From Flagellimonas taeanensis (lineage in GTDB: Bacteria; Bacteroidota; Bacteroidia; Flavobacteriales; Flavobacteriaceae): a stretch of DNA of 64,000 bases. Location of the stretch: contig NZ_QXFO01000024.1 in the NCBI RefSeq assembly GCF_003584105.1, positions 239,917 to 303,916 of the forward strand. The letters run 5' to 3'. Positions 41,345 to 54,029 of the stretch are shown in pieces. The number at the start of each line of letters is the position of its first letter. The stretch's first letter is position 1. Under the pieces are notes generated by a model. It worked only from the letters and a program-made list of their open reading frames with translations. It had not been told where the DNA came from and did not search any database. The translations under genes and the position numbers were made by a program.

Positions 41345-42532
41345 ATGGCAAAGGAAACTTTCGATCGTTCCAAACCCCACTTAAATATTGGTACCATTGG
41401 ACACGTGGATCACGGTAAAACTACATTGACTGCCGCTATTACAACCGTATTGGCGAACGCAGGTCTTTCTGAGATGAGAAGCTTTGACTCCATCGACAAT
41501 GCGCCAGAGGAGAAAGAAAGAGGTATTACTATCAATACTTCACATGTTGAGTATCAAACTGCTAACCGTCACTACGCCCACGTTGACTGTCCTGGTCACG
41601 CGGATTACGTAAAGAACATGGTTACCGGTGCTGCTCAGATGGACGGTGCCATCTTGGTTGTTGCTGCAACCGATGGTCCTATGCCACAAACCCGTGAGCA
41701 CATCCTTTTGGGTCGTCAGGTAGGTATTCCACGTATCGTTGTTTTCTTGAACAAAGTTGACATGGTGGACGATGAGGAGCTTTTGGAGCTTGTTGAGATG
41801 GAAGTAAGGGAATTGCTTTCTTTCTACGAGTACGATGGTGACAACGGTCCCGTTATCGCTGGTTCTGCACTTGGTGCCTTGAACGGTGAGCAAAAATGGG
41901 TGGATACTGTAATGCAGTTGATGGATGCTGTTGACAGCTGGATTGAACTTCCTGAAAGGGATGTTGATAAGCCTTTCTTGATGCCTATCGAAGACGTGTT
42001 CACTATCACAGGTCGTGGTACTGTTGCAACAGGTCGTATCGAAACAGGTGTTGCCAACACAGGTGACCCAGTAGAGATCATTGGTATGGGAGCTGAGAAA
42101 TTGACTTCCACTATCACTGGTGTTGAGATGTTCCGTAAGATTTTGGACAGAGGTGAAGCTGGTGACAACGTTGGTCTTCTTTTGAGAGGTATCGAAAAAT
42201 CCGATATCAAAAGAGGTATGGTAATCTGTAAGCCAGGTTCCGTTAAGCCACACGCCAAATTCAAAGCTGAGGTCTATATCCTTAAGAAAGAAGAAGGTGG
42301 TCGCCACACTCCATTCCATAACAACTACCGTCCTCAGTTCTACGTTCGTACAACTGACGTAACAGGAAACATCAACCTTCCTGATGGAGTTGAAATGGTT
42401 ATGCCAGGTGACAACTTGACAATCACTGTTGATTTGATCCAGCCAATCGCGTTGAACGTAGGTCTACGTTTCGCTATCCGTGAGGGTGGTAGAACAGTAG
42501 GAGCTGGTCAGGTTACCGAGATTCTAGATTAA
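41345..42532 (+). CDS. tuf: elongation factor Tu
   Basis: A 395-residue GTPase that delivers aminoacyl-tRNA to the ribosome. G1 is GHVDHGKT (19-26), G3 is [13 protein letters not shown]4 is NKVDMVDD and G5 lies in GSALGALNG. Domains 2 and 3 are complete ([39 protein letters not shown]). Codon use is strongly biased, as expected for the most abundant protein. It sits in a tRNA-tuf-tRNA-secE-nusG array. Confidence 0.99.
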   Translation: MAKETFDRSKPHLNIGTIGHVDHGKTTLTAAITTVLANAGLSEMRSFDSIDNAPEEKERGITINTSHVEYQTANRHYAHVDCPGHADYVKNMVTGAAQMDGAILVVAATDGPMPQTREHILLGRQVGIPRIVVFLNKVDMVDDEELLELVEMEVRELLSFYEYDGDNGPVIAGSALGALNGEQKWVDTVMQLMDAVDSWIELPERDVDKPFLMPIEDVFTITGRGTVATGRIETGVANTGDPVEIIGMGAEKLTSTITGVEMFRKILDRGEAGDNVGLLLRGIEKSDIKRGMVICKPGSVKPHAKFKAEVYILKKEEGGRHTPFHNNYRPQFYVRTTDVTGNINLPDGVEMVMPGDNLTITVDLIQPIALNVGLRFAIREGGRTVGAGQVTEILD

Positions 42533-42555
42533 TCATATATAAAAATATTGCACTA

Positions 42556-42585
42556 AAGGGTGTCCTGAGCCATCGGGATACCTTT
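42556..42585 (+). other. hairpin between tuf and tRNA-Trp
   Basis: AAGGGTGTCC (42556-42565) and GGATACCTTT (42576-42585) pair over 10 bp with two G-U pairs. No T-run follows. It may be a processing site or partial terminator separating tuf from tRNA-Trp. Confidence 0.45.
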
Positions 42586-42599
42586 CAGTGTAAATATAA

Positions 42600-42672
42600 A
42601 CGGGTGTAGCTCAGTTGGTAGAGCACTGGTCTCCAAAACCAGGTGTCGGGAGTTCGAGTCTCTCCTCCCGTG
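42600..42672 (+). tRNA. tRNA-Trp (CCA)
   Basis: Acceptor ACGGGTG with CTCCCGT and discriminator G, D-arm GCTCAGTTGGTAGAGC, anticodon stem CTGGT/ACCAG around loop CTCCAAA (anticodon CCA), T-arm GGGAGTTCGAGTCTCTC. It is the usual tRNA between tuf and secE. Confidence 0.95.
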
Positions 42673-42760
42673 CAAAGAAAAAAGCATGATGAGGATTGAA
42701 AGTCTCTCTCTGGTCTGTGCTGAGCAAGGCCAAAACATGCAAGATAATTCAAAGAAGATT

Positions 42761-42949
42761 ATGATCACTTACATAAAAGAATCTTTCGAGGAGCTAAAGA
42801 ACAACGTTACTTGGTTGGAAAAAGGCAAAGCCTCCAACCTAATGGTCATCGTGGCAGTTTTTTCAATTTTGTTCGCATTGGCAACGTGGGGAGTGGATTC
42901 CCTGTTCAGTAAGTTGATCAGATTGTATTTTGAAAAATTAATAGGATAA
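42761..42949 (+). CDS. secE: preprotein translocase subunit SecE
   Basis: A 62-residue single-helix SecE of the short bacterial type. Pattern: MITYIKESFEELKNNVTWLEKGKASNLMVIVAVFSILFALATWGVDSLFSKLI, with the amphipathic surface helix followed by one transmembrane segment (about 30-50). I use the ATG at 42761; an ATG at 42686 would start next to the tRNA-Trp 3' end. It clamps SecY in the Sec translocon and is co-transcribed with nusG 8 bp downstream. Confidence 0.93.
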   Translation: MITYIKESFEELKNNVTWLEKGKASNLMVIVAVFSILFALATWGVDSLFSKLIRLYFEKLIG

Positions 42950-42957
42950 CGATCGGT

Positions 42958-43509
42958 ATGTCTGAGGTTCTGGAGAAAAAATGGTATGTGGTAAGAGCGG
43001 TCAGTGGTCAGGAAAACAAGATCAAGGGCTATATTGAAACAGAGGTAGAGCGTAATGGTTTTGGCGATTACCTTGATGAAGTTCTTGTGCCTACCGAAAA
43101 AGTCGTACAGATCAGAAACGGAAAGAAGATCAACAAGGAGAGGGTTTACTTTCCGGGCTATATCATGATCAAGGCCAATTTGGGTGGTGAAATGGTGCAC
43201 ATTATCCGTTCCATTACCAATGTGATCGGCTTTTTGGGAGAAACCAAAGGAGGTGATCCCGTGCCTTTGAGAAAATCAGAGGTGAACCGTATGCTAGGAA
43301 AAGTGGATGAACTGGCCGTAAACACGGACAATGTATCCATTCCATTTGTGTTGGGTGAAACGGTCAAGGTTATTGATGGACCTTTCAATGGATTCAATGG
43401 AACCGTTGAAAAAATCAATGAAGAAAAGCGTAAGCTGGAAGTGATGGTGAAGATTTTCGGAAGAAAGACACCATTGGAGCTCAGCTATATGCAAGTAGAA
43501 AAAGTATAA
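42958..43509 (+). CDS. nusG: transcription termination/antitermination protein NusG
   Basis: A 183-residue NusG. The NGN domain starts KKWYVVRAVSGQENKIKGYIETEVERNG, with VYFPGYIMIKANL; the KOW domain is in GETVKVIDGPFNGFNGTVEKINEEKRKLEVMVKIFGRKTPLEL. It binds RNA polymerase and couples it to Rho or to the ribosome. The order secE-nusG-rplK-rplA is the universal one. Confidence 0.98.
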   Translation: MSEVLEKKWYVVRAVSGQENKIKGYIETEVERNGFGDYLDEVLVPTEKVVQIRNGKKINKERVYFPGYIMIKANLGGEMVHIIRSITNVIGFLGETKGGDPVPLRKSEVNRMLGKVDELAVNTDNVSIPFVLGETVKVIDGPFNGFNGTVEKINEEKRKLEVMVKIFGRKTPLELSYMQVEKV

Positions 43510-43577
43510 CAAGAGCTGTTACATAGATAAAGCTGTGTTGCTTCCAATTGACACAACTTTAAATTTAATTAGAAACA

Positions 43578-44015
43578 ATGGCAAAAGAAGTAAGTAAGGT
43601 AGTTAAATTACAAGTTAGGGGAGGTGCTGCGAACCCATCGCCACCGGTTGGACCCGCCTTAGGTGCTGCTGGTGTTAACATTATGGAGTTCTGCAAGCAG
43701 TTCAATGCTCGTACGCAGGACAAACAGGGCAAGGTATTGCCTGTTGTTATCACCGTCTACATGGACAAATCTTTCGAGTTTGTCGTAAAAACACCACCTG
43801 CGGCAGTTCAATTGATGGAAGCAGCTAAGATTAAAAAAGGATCGGGCGAACCTAACAGGGTCAAGAACGGTACCGTATCATGGGACCAAGTGAAGACCAT
43901 TGCAGAGGACAAAATGGTGGATTTGAACGCATTCACCATCGAATCTGCAATGAGCATGGTAGCAGGTACTGCCAGATCAATGGGCCTAAAAGTATCGGGC
44001 ACCAAACCTTTTTAA
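43578..44015 (+). CDS. rplK: 50S ribosomal protein uL11
   Basis: A 145-residue ribosomal protein of the GTPase-associated centre. The hallmark [35 protein letters not shown] lies near the start; the C-terminal RNA-binding domain ends in [14 protein letters not shown]. It follows nusG by 68 bp. Confidence 0.99.
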   Translation: MAKEVSKVVKLQVRGGAANPSPPVGPALGAAGVNIMEFCKQFNARTQDKQGKVLPVVITVYMDKSFEFVVKTPPAAVQLMEAAKIKKGSGEPNRVKNGTVSWDQVKTIAEDKMVDLNAFTIESAMSMVAGTARSMGLKVSGTKPF

Positions 44016-44035
44016 AATCTCAAAGCAATTTATAA

Positions 44036-44725
44036 ATGGCAAGATTGACGAAAAAGCAAAAAGAAGCCCATGCCAAGATAGAGAAGAACAAACTCTATTC
44101 ATTGCAAGAGGCATCAGCTTTGGTAAAAGAAATAACCAATGTAAAATTTGACGCTTCCATTGATATTGCAGTTCGTTTGGGTGTAGATCCACGAAAAGCA
44201 AACCAAATGGTGCGTGGCGTGGTTACCCTTCCCCATGGAACTGGTAAGGACGTAAAAGTTTTGGCATTGGTGACCCCGGACAAAGAGGCAGAAGCTAAAG
44301 AAGCTGGAGCCGACTTTGTGGGGTTGGACGATTATTTGGATAAGATCAAAGGCGGTTGGACAGATGTGGATGTGATCATCACCATGCCAAGCGTTATGGG
44401 CAAATTGGGTCCATTGGGTCGCGTATTGGGACCTAGGGGATTGATGCCCAATCCAAAGACCGGAACCGTGACCATGGAGGTCGGTAAAGCCGTATCCGAT
44501 GTGAAGGCCGGTAAAATTGACTTTAAAGTGGACAAAACTGGAATTGTGCATGCCGCTATCGGTAAAGCTTCGTTCTCTGCGGACAAGATTGCAGGAAACG
44601 CCAAGGAATTGATAGATACTTTGGTGAAACTGAAGCCTTCCGCAGCAAAAGGAGTGTACATGAAGAGCATCTACTTGTCCAGCACCATGAGTCCCAGTGT
44701 TCAATTGGATCCCAAAGCAGTTTAA
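44036..44725 (+). CDS. rplA: 50S ribosomal protein uL1
   Basis: A 229-residue L1-stalk protein: [39 protein letters not shown] and [30 protein letters not shown]. In other bacteria L1 represses its own rplKA mRNA; the 20-bp rplK-rplA spacer is too short for a separate promoter. Confidence 0.99.
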   Translation: MARLTKKQKEAHAKIEKNKLYSLQEASALVKEITNVKFDASIDIAVRLGVDPRKANQMVRGVVTLPHGTGKDVKVLALVTPDKEAEAKEAGADFVGLDDYLDKIKGGWTDVDVIITMPSVMGKLGPLGRVLGPRGLMPNPKTGTVTMEVGKAVSDVKAGKIDFKVDKTGIVHAAIGKASFSADKIAGNAKELIDTLVKLKPSAAKGVYMKSIYLSSTMSPSVQLDPKAV

Positions 44726-44752
44726 TTTAACTGGTAGTTCAATATTTTAACT

Positions 44753-45268
44753 ATGACAAGAGAAGAAAAAGCAATCGTAATAGAAGATTTGACTGCACAG
44801 TTGGCCGAGGCCGCTAATATTTATTTGGCGGATATCTCCGGATTGGACGCTGTTGCCACTTCCAACCTAAGAAGGGCATGTTTCAAGGCGAACATTAAAC
44901 TCGCGGTGGTCAAGAACACCTTGCTTGCAAAAGCAATGGAAGCCTCCGATAAGGAATTTGGTGAACTTCCCACCGTGTTGAAAGGCAATACATCTTTGAT
45001 GTTGTCCGAAACAGGGAACGCACCTGCGAAACTTATCAAGGACTTTAGAAAAAAATCAGATAAACCTTTGTTGAAAGGAGCTTTTATAGCTGAAGCGATC
45101 TACGTTGGTGACGAGAACCTCGAGGCACTTGTGAACATCAAGTCCAAAGAAGAGGTCATCGGGGATATCATCGGATTGTTGCAGTCTCCTGCCAAGAACG
45201 TTATCTCTGGACTTAAGTCCGGTGGTGGCAAACTGGCTGGAATCCTCAAGACATTATCTGAGAAATAA
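44753..45268 (+). CDS. rplJ: 50S ribosomal protein uL10
   Basis: A 171-residue stalk-base protein that binds L7/L12 dimers at its C-terminal helix. The N-terminal part (MTREEKAIVIEDLTAQLAEAANIYLADISGLDAVATSNLRRACFKANIKLAVVKNTLL) is typical. The upstream spacer is only 27 bp, with no clear L10-leader structure. Confidence 0.98.
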   Translation: MTREEKAIVIEDLTAQLAEAANIYLADISGLDAVATSNLRRACFKANIKLAVVKNTLLAKAMEASDKEFGELPTVLKGNTSLMLSETGNAPAKLIKDFRKKSDKPLLKGAFIAEAIYVGDENLEALVNIKSKEEVIGDIIGLLQSPAKNVISGLKSGGGKLAGILKTLSEK

Positions 45269-45320
45269 TTCGCGCACAATAAACTAAGTATATTTTAAAA
45301 TTTTATTAAACGATAGAAAA

Positions 45321-45701
45321 ATGGCAGATTTAAAAGATTTTGCAGAACAGTTGGTAAACCTTACAGTAAAAGAGGTAAATGAATTGGCCGACATCCTTAA
45401 GAACGAATACGGTATCGAGCCTGCTGCTGCTGCAGTAGCTGTTGCTGCTGGCGGTGCCGCTGGTGGTGATGCTGAGGCCGCTGAGGAAAAAACCGAATTC
45501 GACGTGATCCTTAAGGCAGCCGGTGCCTCTAAATTGGCAGTGGTTAAATTGGTCAAAGAATTGACTGGTCTTGGATTGAAAGAAGCTAAGGACATCGTTG
45601 ACAGCGCACCAAAAGCTGTTAAGGAAGGTATTTCTAAAGACGAAGCCGAAGGCATCAAAAAATCATTGGAAGAAGCAGGAGCAGAAGTTGAGCTTAAATA
45701 A
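45321..45701 (+). CDS. rplL: 50S ribosomal protein bL12 (L7/L12)
   Basis: A 126-residue stalk protein: N-terminal dimer domain, alanine/glycine-rich hinge ([30 protein letters not shown]) and C-terminal factor-binding domain ([33 protein letters not shown]). Length is typical. Confidence 0.99.
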   Translation: MADLKDFAEQLVNLTVKEVNELADILKNEYGIEPAAAAVAVAAGGAAGGDAEAAEEKTEFDVILKAAGASKLAVVKLVKELTGLGLKEAKDIVDSAPKAVKEGISKDEAEGIKKSLEEAGAEVELK

Positions 45702-45722
45702 TAGCTTTTCCCATATAAGTTT

Positions 45723-45759
45723 GGTTAAGGTCTTTCCATTTTTTGGTTAGACCTTAGCC
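45723..45759 (+). other. hairpin between rplL and rpoB
   Basis: GGTTAAGGTCT (45723-45733) and AGACCTTAGCC (45749-45759) pair over 11 bp with one U-G pair; the loop is 15 nt. It is followed by TATTTTAAT, a weak tail. It is positioned like the partial attenuator/processing site found between rplL and rpoB in other bacteria. Confidence 0.6.
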
Positions 45760-45829
45760 TATTTTAATAAGGAGTGTATAAAGCCGTACACCGACCCAGA
45801 TAGTATTCACGTTCAAAATTTGTCCATAG

Positions 45830-48800
45830 ATGTTCACAAACACTATTGAAAGAGTTAATTTCGCATCCGCTAAGAACATACCGGAATACCCGGATTTCTT
45901 GGACATTCAGATCAAATCATTTCAAGACTTTTTCCAACTTGAAACCAAATCTGACGAAAGAGGGAACGAAGGTCTCTACAACACCTTCATGGAGAATTTT
46001 CCAATCACCGATACCAGAAACCAGTTCGTGCTGGAATTTTTGGATTACTTTATAGATCCACCCAGATATTCCATCCAAGAATGCATCGAGCGTGGACTCA
46101 CCTATAGCGTTCCCCTGAAGGCACGCCTTAAACTGTACTGTACCGATCCCGAGCACGAGGACTTCGAGACCATAGTTCAGGATGTGTACTTGGGCACCAT
46201 CCCATACATGACTCCCAGCGGAACGTTTGTGATCAACGGGGCAGAACGTGTGGTGGTTTCCCAGTTGCACCGATCCCCAGGGGTCTTCTTTGGACAGTCG
46301 TTCCACGCGAACGGCACAAAACTATATTCGGCCAGGGTAATCCCTTTCAAAGGATCTTGGATCGAATTTGCTACGGACATCAATGGTGTAATGTACGCCT
46401 ATATTGACCGTAAGAAAAAATTACCGGTGACCACCCTTTTCCGCGCCATTGGCTTTGAAAGGGACAAGGACATCCTTGAAATCTTCGACCTTTCAGAGGA
46501 AGTAAAAGTTTCCAAAGCAGGATTGAAGAAGGTATTGGGCCGTAAATTGGCCGCTAGGGTGCTGAACACATGGCATGAGGATTTCGTGGACGAAGATACA
46601 GGAGAGGTAGTGTCCATCGAGCGTAACGAGATCATCCTAGATCGTGATACCATTTTGGAAAAAGAGCATATCGATGAAATCATTGACGCCGATGTGAAGA
46701 CCATTCTGCTTCACAAGGAGAATAATGCACAGTCGGATTATGCCATCATCCACAACACATTGCAAAAAGACCCTACCAACTCTGAAAAAGAAGCGGTAGA
46801 GCACATCTATAGACAATTGCGTAATGCCGAGCCGCCCGATGAGGAGACCGCTCGTGGTATTATCGAGAAATTGTTCTTCTCCGACCAGCGTTACTCCTTG
46901 GGAGAAGTAGGGCGTTACAGAATGAACAAGAAATTGGGCTTGGACATCGGTATGGACAAAGAAGTCCTTACCAAAGAAGATATCATCACGATCATCAAGT
47001 ATTTGATCGAGTTGATCAACTCCAAGGCAGAGATCGATGATATCGACCACTTGTCCAACCGTCGTGTACGTACCGTTGGAGAGCAATTGTCCCAACAGTT
47101 TGGTGTAGGTTTGGCCCGTATGGCCCGTACCATCCGCGAGCGTATGAACGTCCGTGACAACGAAGTGTTCACCCCGATCGATTTGATCAACGCGAAGACC
47201 CTGTCATCCGTGATCAACTCTTTCTTCGGTACCAACCAGTTGTCCCAGTTCATGGACCAGACCAACCCGTTGGCAGAGATTACGCACAAGAGAAGATTGT
47301 CCGCATTGGGACCAGGTGGTCTTTCCCGTGAAAGAGCAGGATTCGAGGTGCGTGACGTTCACTATACCCACTACGGAAGATTGTGTCCGATCGAGACACC
47401 TGAAGGACCGAACATTGGTTTGATCTCCTCACTTTCCGTATTTGCCAAGGTGAACAGCATGGGCTTCTTGGAAACCCCATACCGTAAAGTTGTTGATGGC
47501 AAGGTCGATGTGAAAGAACACATCTACCTGAGTGCAGAGGAAGAAGAAGGTATGAAGATCGCCCAGGCCAATATTCCATTGAAAGACGATGGGACCATTG
47601 ACAGGGAGAAGGTCATCGCCCGTGATGAAGGGGATTTCCCAGTGGTAGATCCAGTGGAGATCAACTACACCGACGTTGCCCCGAACCAGATTGCATCCAT
47701 TTCCGCTTCCTTGATCCCATTCTTGGAGCATGATGATGCAAACCGTGCCTTGATGGGGTCCAACATGATGCGCCAGGCCGTACCATTGTTGCGTCCAGAA
47801 TCCCCAATCGTGGGTACCGGTTTGGAAAGACAAGTGGCTACCGATTCCAGGGTATTGATCAATGCAGAGGGAGATGGTGTTGTGGAATATGTGGATGCAC
47901 AGAAGATCACCATCAAATATGACAGAACCGAGGAAGAGCGCTTGGTAAGCTTCGAAGAAGATTCCAAGACCTACGAATTGGTGAAATTCAGAAAAACCAA
48001 CCAAGGTACCAGCATCAACTTGAAACCCATCGTAAGAAAAGGAGACAAGGTGAAAAAAGGCCAGGTACTTTGTGAAGGATATGCCACCGAAAAAGGGGAA
48101 TTGGCCTTGGGTAGGAACATGAAGGTAGCCTTCATGCCATGGAAAGGATACAACTTCGAGGATGCGATCGTGATCTCTGAAAAAGTGGTTCGCGAGGATA
48201 TCTTTACTTCGGTGCACATCGATGAGTATGCGTTGGAAGTAAGGGATACCAAATTGGGAGCGGAGGAATTGACCAATGATATCCCCAACGTATCCGAAGA
48301 GGCCACTAGGGATTTGGACGAATATGGTATGATCCGTATCGGTGCCGAAGTGAAGCCTGGTGATATCTTGATCGGTAAAATCACTCCAAAAGGAGAATCC
48401 GACCCAACCCCTGAAGAAAAGCTCTTGCGTGCCATATTTGGTGACAAGGCAGGTGATGTTAAGGATGCTTCCTTGAAGGCATCGCCATCTTTGAGAGGTG
48501 TGGTCATCGACAAGAAATTGTTCTCACGTTCCATCAAGGACAAGAGAAAACGTTCCGAGGATAAAGAAGCGATCTCAAGGTTGGAGATGGACTACGAAGT
48601 GAAGTTCCAACAACTAAAAGATGTGCTGATCGAGAAATTGTTCGGTCTGGTCAATGGAAAGACATCGCAAGGTGTCATCAACGATTTGGGTGAAGAAGTA
48701 CTTCCAAAAGGAAAGAAATACACCATCAAGATGTTGAACGCCGTTGACGATTTCGCCCACTTGGTAGGAGGTAGCTGGACAACCGATGAGGATACCAATG

Positions 48801-49639
48801 CTTTGGTGGCCGATCTGTTGCACAACTACAAGATCAAATTGAACGATATCCAAGGAAACCTGAGAAGGGATAAGTTTACCATCTCCGTAGGGGATGAGCT
48901 TCCTGCAGGTATCATGAAGTTGGCCAAAGTCTATATCGCCAAGAAACGTAAGTTGAAAGTAGGTGATAAAATGGCAGGACGTCACGGTAACAAAGGTATC
49001 GTTGCCCGTATCGTTCGTCAAGAGGACATGCCTTTCTTGGAAGACGGAACCCCTGTGGACATCGTATTGAACCCACTGGGTGTACCTTCAAGGATGAACA
49101 TTGGTCAGATCTATGAGACCGTTTTGGGTTGGGCAGGTTTGAAATTGGGCCAGAAATATGGTACCCCAATTTTTGACGGAGCTACCTTGGACGATATCAA
49201 CGAACTTACCGATAAAGCTGGTGTTCCAAGATTTGGACATACCTACCTATATGATGGTGGAACCGGTCAACGCTTTGACCAAGCGGCCACGGTTGGTGTG
49301 ATCTACATGCTGAAATTGGGCCACATGGTGGACGATAAGATGCACGCACGTTCCATCGGACCATACTCATTGATCACACAACAACCATTGGGTGGTAAGG
49401 CCCAATTCGGTGGTCAGCGTTTTGGAGAGATGGAGGTATGGGCATTGGAAGCCTATGGAGCTTCGGCTACCCTTAGGGAAATCCTGACCGTGAAGTCGGA
49501 TGACGTTATCGGTAGGGCCAAGACCTATGAATCCATCGTAAAAGGTGAGACTATGCCAGAACCCGGTTTACCGGAATCTTTCAACGTATTGATGCACGAA
49601 CTCAAAGGTTTGGGCTTGGATATCAGATTGGAAGAATAG
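45830..49639 (+). CDS. rpoB: DNA-directed RNA polymerase beta subunit
   Basis: A 1269-residue beta subunit. The rifampicin-pocket region [46 protein letters not shown] and [20 protein letters not shown] are intact and wild-type in appearance (Asp, His, Ser at the usual positions: [17 protein letters not shown]). The C-terminal [10 protein letters not shown] and [24 protein letters not shown] are conserved. It is followed by rpoC after 36 bp. Confidence 0.99.
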
Positions 49640-49675
49640 AACACTATACATTAATTATATCATCACCATATTGTT

Positions 49676-52600
49676 ATGGCTAGAATAAAAGACAATAACG
49701 CACCAAAAAGGTTTAACAAGATCTCCATCGGATTGGCCTCACCAGAGTCCATTTTGGCCGAGTCCCGTGGCGAAGTGTTGAAGCCTGAAACCATTAACTA
49801 TAGAACGCACAAGCCCGAGCGTGATGGATTGTTCTGCGAGCGTATTTTCGGTCCCGTAAAGGACTACGAATGTGCCTGCGGAAAGTATAAGCGTATCCGT
49901 TACCGTGGAATCGTTTGTGATCGTTGTGGTGTAGAGGTAACAGAAAAGAAAGTACGTAGAGATCGTGTGGGTCACATCAATCTTGTTGTACCCGTAGCGC
50001 ACATCTGGTACTTCCGTTCATTGCCGAACAAGATAGGATACCTTTTGGGACTACCTTCCAAAAAGTTGGACATGATCATCTACTACGAAAGGTATGTGGT
50101 CATCCAGCCCGGTATTGCCAAAGGTCCAGAAGGTGAGGAGATCCATAAATTGGATTTCTTGACCGAAGAGGAATATTTGAACATTCTGGAATCACTTCCA
50201 TCTGAGAATCAGTACTTGGAAGAGAACGATCCCAACAAGTTCATCGCCAAAATGGGTGCCGAGTGTTTGATCGACCTATTGGCCCGAATCGATTTGGAAC
50301 AACTGTCGTACGAACTTCGTCACAAGGCCAATACCGAGACCTCAAAGCAGCGTAAGACCGAGGCATTGAAGCGTCTTCAGGTAGTTGAGGCATTGCGTGA
50401 ATCACAGGACAACCGTGAGAACAACCCAGAGTGGATGATCATGAAGGTGATTCCCGTGATCCCACCGGAATTACGTCCATTGGTGCCGTTGGATGGTGGT
50501 CGTTTTGCCACTTCCGATTTGAACGATTTGTACAGACGGGTGATCATCCGTAACAACCGTTTGAAGCGTTTGATGGAGATCAAGGCACCAGAGGTGATCT
50601 TGCGTAACGAAAAACGTATGCTTCAGGAAGCTGTGGATTCCCTTTTCGACAACACCAGAAAAGCATCTGCGGTAAAAACAGAATCGAACAGACCATTGAA
50701 ATCCCTTTCGGATTCCTTGAAAGGTAAGCAAGGTCGTTTCCGTCAAAACCTTTTGGGTAAACGTGTGGATTACTCCGCTCGTTCCGTGATTGTCGTTGGA
50801 CCGGAAATGAAATTGTACGAATGTGGTCTTCCAAAAGATATGGCGGCCGAACTTTACAAACCGTTCATCATCCGTAAGTTGATCGAAAGAGGTATTGTAA
50901 AGACCGTTAAATCTGCTAAAAAGATCATAGACAAGAAGGAGCCCGTGGTTTGGGATATTCTTGAAAACGTCCTAAAAGGACACCCTGTATTGTTGAACCG
51001 GGCCCCCACATTGCACCGATTGGGTATCCAAGCGTTCCAGCCTAAACTGATTGAAGGGAAGGCGATTCGTTTGCACCCATTGGCGTGTACCGCCTTCAAC
51101 GCGGATTTTGATGGGGACCAGATGGCAGTTCACTTGCCATTGGGGCCAGAGGCCATTTTGGAAGCACAGCTATTGATGTTGGCTTCACAGAACATCCTTA
51201 ACCCAGCGAACGGTTCTCCGATCACCGTACCTTCCCAGGACATGGTTTTGGGTCTGTATTATATGACCAAAGAGAAAAGATCCACTCCAGAAGAGCCCGT
51301 AATAGGGGAAGGACTTACCTTCTATTCTTCCGAAGAGGTCGAAATTGCCTTCAATGAAAGAAAAGTTGCCCTTAATGCCATCATCAAGGTAAGAACGAAG
51401 GATTTCAATGAAGCAGGAGAGTTGGTCAACAAGATCATTGAGACCACGGTGGGCCGTGTATTGTTCAACACTGTGGTGCCTGAACAAGCAGGATATATCA
51501 ATACTGTTTTGAACAAGAAATCCCTACGGAACATTATCGGGGACATCCTTGCGGTGACCGATGTGCCTACCACAGCCGACTTCTTGGACAAGATCAAGAC
51601 CATGGGATATGAGTTTGCCTTTAAAGGAGGTCTGTCCTTCAGTTTGGGGGATATCATCATTCCAAAGGAAAAGCACGAAATGATTGCCGAGGCCAACGAA
51701 CAAGTGGATGGCATCATGATGAACTATAACATGGGTCTGATTACCTTCAATGAACGGTACAACCAGGTCATTGATGTTTGGACCTCTACCAACGCCATGT
51801 TGACCGAATTGGCCATGAAGCGTATCCGTGAGGACAAACAAGGATTCAACTCTGTATATATGATGTTGGATTCCGGGGCGAGGGGTTCCAAGGAACAGAT
51901 TCGCCAGTTGACCGGTATGCGTGGTTTGATGGCCAAGCCTAAAAAATCGACAGCCGGAGGTGGCGAGATCATTGAAAACCCGATTCTCTCCAACTTTAAG
52001 GAAGGATTGTCCATCTTGGAATACTTTATCTCAACCCACGGTGCACGTAAAGGTCTTGCGGATACCGCTTTGAAAACTGCGGATGCCGGATATTTGACCA
52101 GACGTTTGGTGGATGTTTCCCAAGACGTGATCATCAATACCGAGGATTGTGGAACATTGAGGGGAATTGAGGTGGAAGCCTTGAAGAAGAACGAAGAAGT
52201 AGTGGAGACCCTTGGTGAGCGAATCTTGGGTAGGGTATCACTGCACGATGTATATAACCCACTGACCGAGGAGCTTATCCTTAAAGCAGGGCAGGAAATT
52301 TCCGAAGCCGATGTGAAGAAGGTCGAAGCTGCGCCTATTGAAAAGGTAGAAGTAAGATCACCATTGACCTGTGAGGCAGCCCAAGGAATCTGTGCAAAAT
52401 GCTACGGAAGAAACTTGGCCACCAATAAAATGGTACAACGCGGTGAAGCCGTTGGTGTGGTTGCGGCCCAGTCCATTGGAGAACCTGGAACACAGTTGAC
52501 ATTGCGTACCTTCCACGTAGGGGGTATTGCAGGAAACATTTCCGAGGACAGCAAGCTGGAGGCCAAATTTGACGGTATTGCAGAGATTGAAGACCTAAGG

Positions 52601-53974
52601 GTCGTCGAGGGTGTGGACAATGGTGGAGGTAAGAGTGACATTGTAATCTCCAGAACATCAGAAATCAAGATTGTTGATGCAAAGACGGGTATTACATTGA
52701 GTACCAATAACATTCCTTATGGTTCCCAATTGTTCGTCAAGAACGGCGAGAAAATAACCAAAGGAACTGTTATCTGTCAATGGGATCCCTATAACGGTGT
52801 CATCGTGTCCGAATTCACAGGGCAGATCGCCTATGAGAATATCGAGCAAGGTATGACTTACCAAGTGGAAATCGATGAGCAGACCGGTTTCCAAGAAAAG
52901 GTGATTTCAGAATCCAGGAACAAGAGGTTGATCCCGACCCTATTGATCAAAGACGGTAAGGGAGAAACCATACGTTCATACAACTTGCCTGTTGGTTCCC
53001 ACTTGATGGTGGACAACGGTGAGAAGATCAAAGAAGGTAAGATTTTGGTGAAAATCCCACGTAAATCTGCCAAGGCAGGAGATATCACCGGAGGTCTTCC
53101 AAGGGTGACCGAGCTTTTCGAGGCACGTAATCCATCCAACCCAGCAGTGGTAACGGAGATTGATGGTGTAGTGTCCTTCGGTAAGATCAAGCGTGGTAAC
53201 CGTGAGATCATCATCGAGTCCAAGGCCGGAGAAGTGAAGAAATACTTGGTCAAACTTTCCAACCAGATCCTGGTTCAGGAAAACGACTACGTACGCGCTG
53301 GTATGGCACTGTCCGATGGGTCTATCACCCCAGAGGATATCTTGGCTATCAAAGGACCATCGGCAGTACAGCAATACTTGGTGAACGAGGTACAGGAAGT
53401 ATATCGTTTGCAAGGTGTGAAGATCAATGACAAGCACTTCGAAGTTGTGGTACGTCAAATGATGCGCAAGGTCCAGATCCAAGATTCAGGGGACACCACT
53501 TTCTTGGAGAACCAATTGGTGCACAAGGATGACTTCATCAATGAGAACGATGAGATCTTTGGTAAGAAAGTTGTAGAAGATGCAGGCGATTCTGAAAGAT
53601 TGAAGCCTGGTCAGATCGTAACGGCCCGTCAATTGAGGGATGAGAACTCGATCCTTAGGAGAGAGGACAAGACCTTGGTTACCGCAAGGGATGCTGTGGC
53701 AGCTACTGCCACTCCGATCCTGCAAGGTATCACAAGGGCATCGTTGCAGACCAAGTCGTTCATTTCTGCAGCATCGTTCCAGGAAACCACCAAAGTGTTG
53801 AACGAAGCCGCCGTAAACGGTAAAGTGGACACCTTGGAAGGATTGAAAGAGAATGTGATCGTTGGACATAAGATTCCTGCCGGTACCGGTATGAGGGATT
53901 ACGATAGCATCATTGTTGGCTCGAAAGAGGAGTATGATGAGATCATGGCCCGAAAAGAGGAATTTAAGTTCTAA
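49676..53974 (+). CDS. rpoC: DNA-directed RNA polymerase beta' subunit
   Basis: A 1432-residue beta' subunit. The first zinc site is [22 protein letters not shown] and the catalytic triad is [15 protein letters not shown] (Asp477, Asp479, Asp481). The second zinc site is [10 protein letters not shown] ... [16 protein letters not shown]. The trigger-loop region [25 protein letters not shown] is intact. Length fits Bacteroidota proteins. The last gene of the polymerase block before a terminator. Confidence 0.99.
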
Positions 53975-53981
53975 ATAACAG

Positions 53982-54016
53982 AAACCCTGGCTTAATGGCC
54001 GGGGTTTTCTTTTTTA
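53982..54016 (+). terminator. intrinsic terminator after rpoC
   Basis: AAACCCTGGC-TTAATG-GCCGGGGTTT forms a 10-bp stem with one U-G pair, followed by TCTTTTTT. The DUF3467 gene starts 14 bp further on. Confidence 0.85.
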
Positions 54017-54029
54017 TACAGTTATATCA

